Positions 32,830 through 35,895 of a stretch of 35,895 nt of DNA are shown in pieces. The notes beneath the pieces are model-generated. The model had not been told where the DNA came from, ran no database searches, and was given only the letters and a program-made list of their open reading frames with translations. The stretch covers positions 1 to 35,895 of the forward strand of contig JAYMSP010001120.1 of NCBI GenBank assembly GCA_036897095.1, read 5' to 3'. A program made the position numbers and the translations under genes. Numbering within the stretch: the first letter of the stretch is position 1; each line of letters starts with the position of its first letter. This DNA comes from Plantago elongata (lineage: Eukaryota; Streptophyta; Magnoliopsida; Lamiales; Plantaginaceae).

Positions 32830-33450
32830 TTAAAAATTACAGAGGCCTTTAATAATTTTCACAATATAATTATAATTTTCATAATATAAGTAGTTTTTGG
32901 ACTTAATTGCAAAACCAGAAATGATCACCGGACCAAATTGAAAGTTTGATTGAAATTTAAAAAAAAATCGGGAGTAGGAAAATAATGTTCCACCGAAGAT
33001 GGCCGGAGTTGTAACAACTCCAATGGAGAAGTTATTTCCACAGCTCCATCCGGAGCATCTTCGGTTGGAGCTGTAAATTACAACTTCTATCGGAGCTAAA
33101 ATAACTCTGGTGGAGTAGCTCAACACCGGAGCAACGGGACGAAAGTTGTACAAAAATCTTCGGTGGACTATGTGGAGGCCACGTTCCAAAATTTTCATTC
33201 TCTTTTAAATTTCTAACAAATTTTCCTTTTTATTCTAACTTTTTTATTTATTAGTTTGTCGAATATTATAATTTATAAAATATAATTCAAAATATGGAAT
33301 AAATATATATTTTATTTTAAGTCAGTGTCAAATTTACAAACTACATTAAAATTTGTGAAGAGTGTGTTTGGTTAAAGTAAATTTTGTTTGACCATTTGGA
33401 CCTATATGTAATTATTGACAGATAATTGGATCTAGATGTGATTATTCATC
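32830..33450 (+). mobile_element. AT-rich element with GC-rich degenerate core, copy 1
   Basis: A GC-richer core (about 32970-33185) contains repeated GGAGCTGTAA, CGGAGC and CTCCA motifs in both orientations, within AT-rich arms. The arms align in the same orientation with those of copy 2: GGACTTAATTG at 32899 and at 35251, then an AATTGAAAGTTT/AATTGAAAAGTTT block. On the right they share a TTTATTTATT/ATATAATT block and a final TTTGAC-TTTGGAC region. The 122-residue reverse frame in the core is a by-product. Confidence 0.55.
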
Positions 33451-34171
33451 TAGAAGGGATTAATCTGAAAAAAGGGAATCTAGCAGGGGTGGTATATGAT
33501 ACTTTTTCTATCTCTTTTATTACCAACATTTTTCATCCATTTTTGTTTTTAATGGATATGTGTCATATGCCCTAACAATTTTAAATGATTTGTAACAACA
33601 AAACATTTATCATTCCAAATGATATTTCATGAATTTATGTTCAATTCAATTCGTAGACATTTTGACTTTTATGACAACTCATAGTGTTCGATCACATGTT
33701 ACAAGTTATATGTTCTTTTTTTTTGTTATTTTCTAATTTATTTTTATTTGTATATATGCCTTTGTTTTTTTGTATATACATATAGGTTTATCATAGGGTA
33801 GATTTTGTATGCTATGCTCGACAAGATCAACCTCTTCGTAGAATTGTTTCTTTTATATAAATGTCTAAGTAAGATGGATCTGGATGATTGTTAAGGTTCT
33901 ATAAAAAGTTCTTATGTTGTTGGTTATGTACTGTCTATATAGTGTCTCCAGTATTCCAAGTAGTTGTGTTCATATTTATAATATTATAATTACAAGTGTT
34001 TAGAAGTTATATTCAGGTTTGTTGTGCCTTGGGAGAAGAGAAGAAACTAAAGTCTATGTTTTCTTTTGTTACTGAAGTGTTCTTAAGTTCTTATCAAGGA
34101 AATTAAACCACGAGTTCAGTTTTTACTTGAATACGCTCAGACTTGGCCTAAGAAAACAATACCAGCATATA

Positions 34172-34260
34172 GAGTCATTTTGCTAGATTGAATGACTAAT
34201 ATTAATATGAGAGTCATTTTGCTAGATTGAATGACTAATATTAATATGAGAGTCATTTTT
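34172..34260 (+). repeat. 39-bp tandem duplication
   Basis: GAGTCATTTTGCTAGATTGA starts at 34172 and again at 34211, and a third partial unit starts at 34250. The two full units appear identical, so this is probably a recent event. Confidence 0.9.
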
Positions 34261-34591
34261 AAATTTTAGAATCACAAGGACTTATATGCTAAAATGTACA
34301 AATTAACCACCCAACTCTAATTAAATTGAATTGTTATCTGGTGCAAATTAGTAAATTACGTACTTCATAACTGTTAGTAAAGGCACATGCAGAACTTACA
34401 TTGAGTTAATATAGAAGAAAATCTATTTTTAATACCTTAAGTTGTGACAGTTATCGCTTTAGTACTTTTAGTTGTAAGCATACAATTTTACTATCTTATA
34501 TTACGTATTTGTCAATTTTGGTACTCCGTTAGTCAAACTTAACGAAACCGTTAATTTTGACTGAATTAATAAGAATTAGTGTGAACTAGTA

Positions 34592-35136
34592 GATTTTCCG
34601 TTAAGTCGGTATGTGAACTACACGTGCAATTTATAATATAGTAATAAATTTGAATTATATGATCAATGAAAAACTAATCAATATTAATAAAAAAATTTAA
34701 ATTAATGAATGGTGATTTAAATAAACTAATTCATAATTATTGAAACTTCAACTGATATTATAATAATTTTTTATTCACGATAAACGAAAAATTGACTATA
34801 TATTAATAAACAAATAAATTCATGATCAAAGAAAATTCGACTAATACTAATACAATATTTATTAATATAGATAAAATATAGATAAATTTTAATTAAAAAA
34901 AATTAATTCATAATCAATGTTAAAATGACTAATATTAATACAAAAGTATTAATGTGAATAAACTTTAGTTAAAAAATTAATTCATATTCACGAAAAAATC
35001 AATTCATGATAAATGGGAAATCAATGAATATTAACAAAAAAAATATTAATATTATTAAAATTTTTATTTAAAATTTAATCAACAATATTTTATTAAGAGT
35101 GTGTGTAGTTCACACGACGACTTGACGTAAAATTTG
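34592..35136. repeat. inverted repeat pair around an AT-rich degenerate tandem block
   Basis: The left arm (34592-34627) contains CCGTTAAGTCGGTATGTGAA then CTACAC. The right arm (35099-35136), read in reverse complement, gives ACGTCAAGTCGTCGTGTGAA then CTACAC. The roughly 470 bp between is very AT-rich and holds loosely repeated units of the form AATTCATGATCAA, ACTAATATTAATA and TTTTAATTAAAAA. It may be a small non-autonomous element or a decayed foldback structure. Confidence 0.6.
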
Positions 35137-35139
35137 GAA

Positions 35140-35790
35140 AGTATCCCACCTTTCTTCCTAATTCTACTTAAATCCTTAATTTCCCAACATTTGTGTTGCA
35201 TACATAATTAATTGTTTAATAACATGAATTAAAATTTCCAAAAAAACATTATGGACTTAATTGAAAAATTATAAACAATTTTGGGCCTTATAAATTATAA
35301 TTGAAAAGTTTATTATTCATTAAAAAAAATAGTTGCTCCGAGCACCTTAATTAGCAACTCAGGTTGTCGGAAATGTAGAGCTTCGATCGATGGACCTGTA
35401 ACAGCTCCCACCAGAGTTTTTACAGACCCGGTAGACCTGTAACAAATCCCACCAGATTTGTAATAGCTCCACAGGAACTGTAACATACCGATGACCGCAG
35501 CCGTAGTTGCTTTGGTAAAGTTTTAATTTTCTAGTAATTTTATTTTTTTAATATTTTATTTATTCTTTTGCTGAAATTTAATTATTATTTAAAAAATATA
35601 ATTTGAATTTTGGTTAAATATATAATTTGGTATAAGTTAGGGTTAGTTTTGTAATTTTTCAGTAAAGATTTGGGAAGGGTTGTCTTTGGCTAAATTAAGA
35701 CTTCTTTGACATTTTGACTTACATGTAATAGAAATGATTCTCTAATAGGGATATATGTAATTATCCCTACTAACAAATATGATAACTTGT
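35140..35790 (+). mobile_element. AT-rich element with GC-rich degenerate core, copy 2
   Basis: A GC-richer core (about 35335-35512) has repeated GACCTGTAAC units (35393, 35434, and a GAACTGTAAC variant near 35475), each followed by a CTCCCACCAGA/ATCCCACCAGA-type segment. The arms align with those of copy 1 (32830-33450) in the same orientation. No complete termini were determined. Confidence 0.55.
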
Positions 35791-35895
35791 ATTTATAATA
35801 TTACTAGAGTTGGTACAACGCGCTCAGTGCGGTGCCCGTGTTTTTTTCCAATGAAACTATGCTTAAAATTATTGGTGTTAAATGAAATCGAGAGT
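35791..35895 (-). other. possible Helitron-type 3' terminus at the window edge
   Basis: On the minus strand, CACGGGCACCGCACTGAGCG leads, about 20 bp later, to CTAG at 35807-35804 followed by T. Helitrons end in CTRR next to T, after a short GC-rich hairpin. The hairpin here is poor, and the rest would lie outside the window. Confidence 0.2.

Noticed and set aside
32830..33198. 122-residue reverse frame.
   Set aside because: It is created by the repeat core of a dispersed element, with no known domain and AT-rich ends.

Overview
This is a window of nuclear DNA from a flowering plant, probably a eudicot. Three things point there: an eight-exon auxin influx carrier gene with canonical GT-AG introns, single-exon genes of plant-only types, and an AT-rich intergenic background full of small non-autonomous transposons (MITEs, a TRIM retroelement with an initiator tRNA-Met primer site, tRNA-derived SINEs). 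There are no operons or bacterial signals. Short open frames in the AT-rich parts are mostly chance or repeat-derived.

Layout. (1) 1-1264: AT-rich upstream DNA. (2) 1265-3331: a convergent pair of intronless genes. A Golgi-type alpha-1,4-glycosyltransferase-like type II membrane protein lies on + (1265-2395), and an uncharacterised 205-residue plant protein lies on - (2714-3331). (3) 3332-7640: about 4.3 kb with no gene I can support. (4) 7642-11526 on -: a complete AUX1/LAX auxin influx carrier of 483 residues. Its eight exons join in frame, and a long pyrimidine-rich leader and candidate promoter run up to about 12165. (5) 12.2-29.3 kb: about 17 kb without a recognisable gene, densely populated by repeats. 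These include Tourist/PIF-Harbinger-like MITEs of two families, a TRIM, SINE copies, a minisatellite enclosed by long inverted arms, and paired GACCG-rich elements. (6) 29355-29675 on -: a small Josephin-like (JOSL-type) protein of 106 residues with no catalytic Josephin domain. (7) 29.7-35.9 kb: more repeats, including a nested MITE pair, two related AT-rich elements with GC-rich degenerate cores, and an AT-rich block bounded by inverted repeats.

The four genes do not form an obvious pathway. The best-supported gene is AUX1/LAX. The most interesting non-genic signal is a MITE family whose body is almost entirely a degenerate CTGAA pentamer array. It inserts into its own copies at TAA/TTA (two nested cases with readable target duplications), and in one cluster it has produced a 71-bp mini-copy between two identical 16-bp spacers. 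A second recurring pattern is a repetitive core (usually GC-richer) held between AT-rich arms, seen in several unrelated-looking elements. I did not find a convincing new multigene system. All judgements come from reading the sequence; no database search was run.
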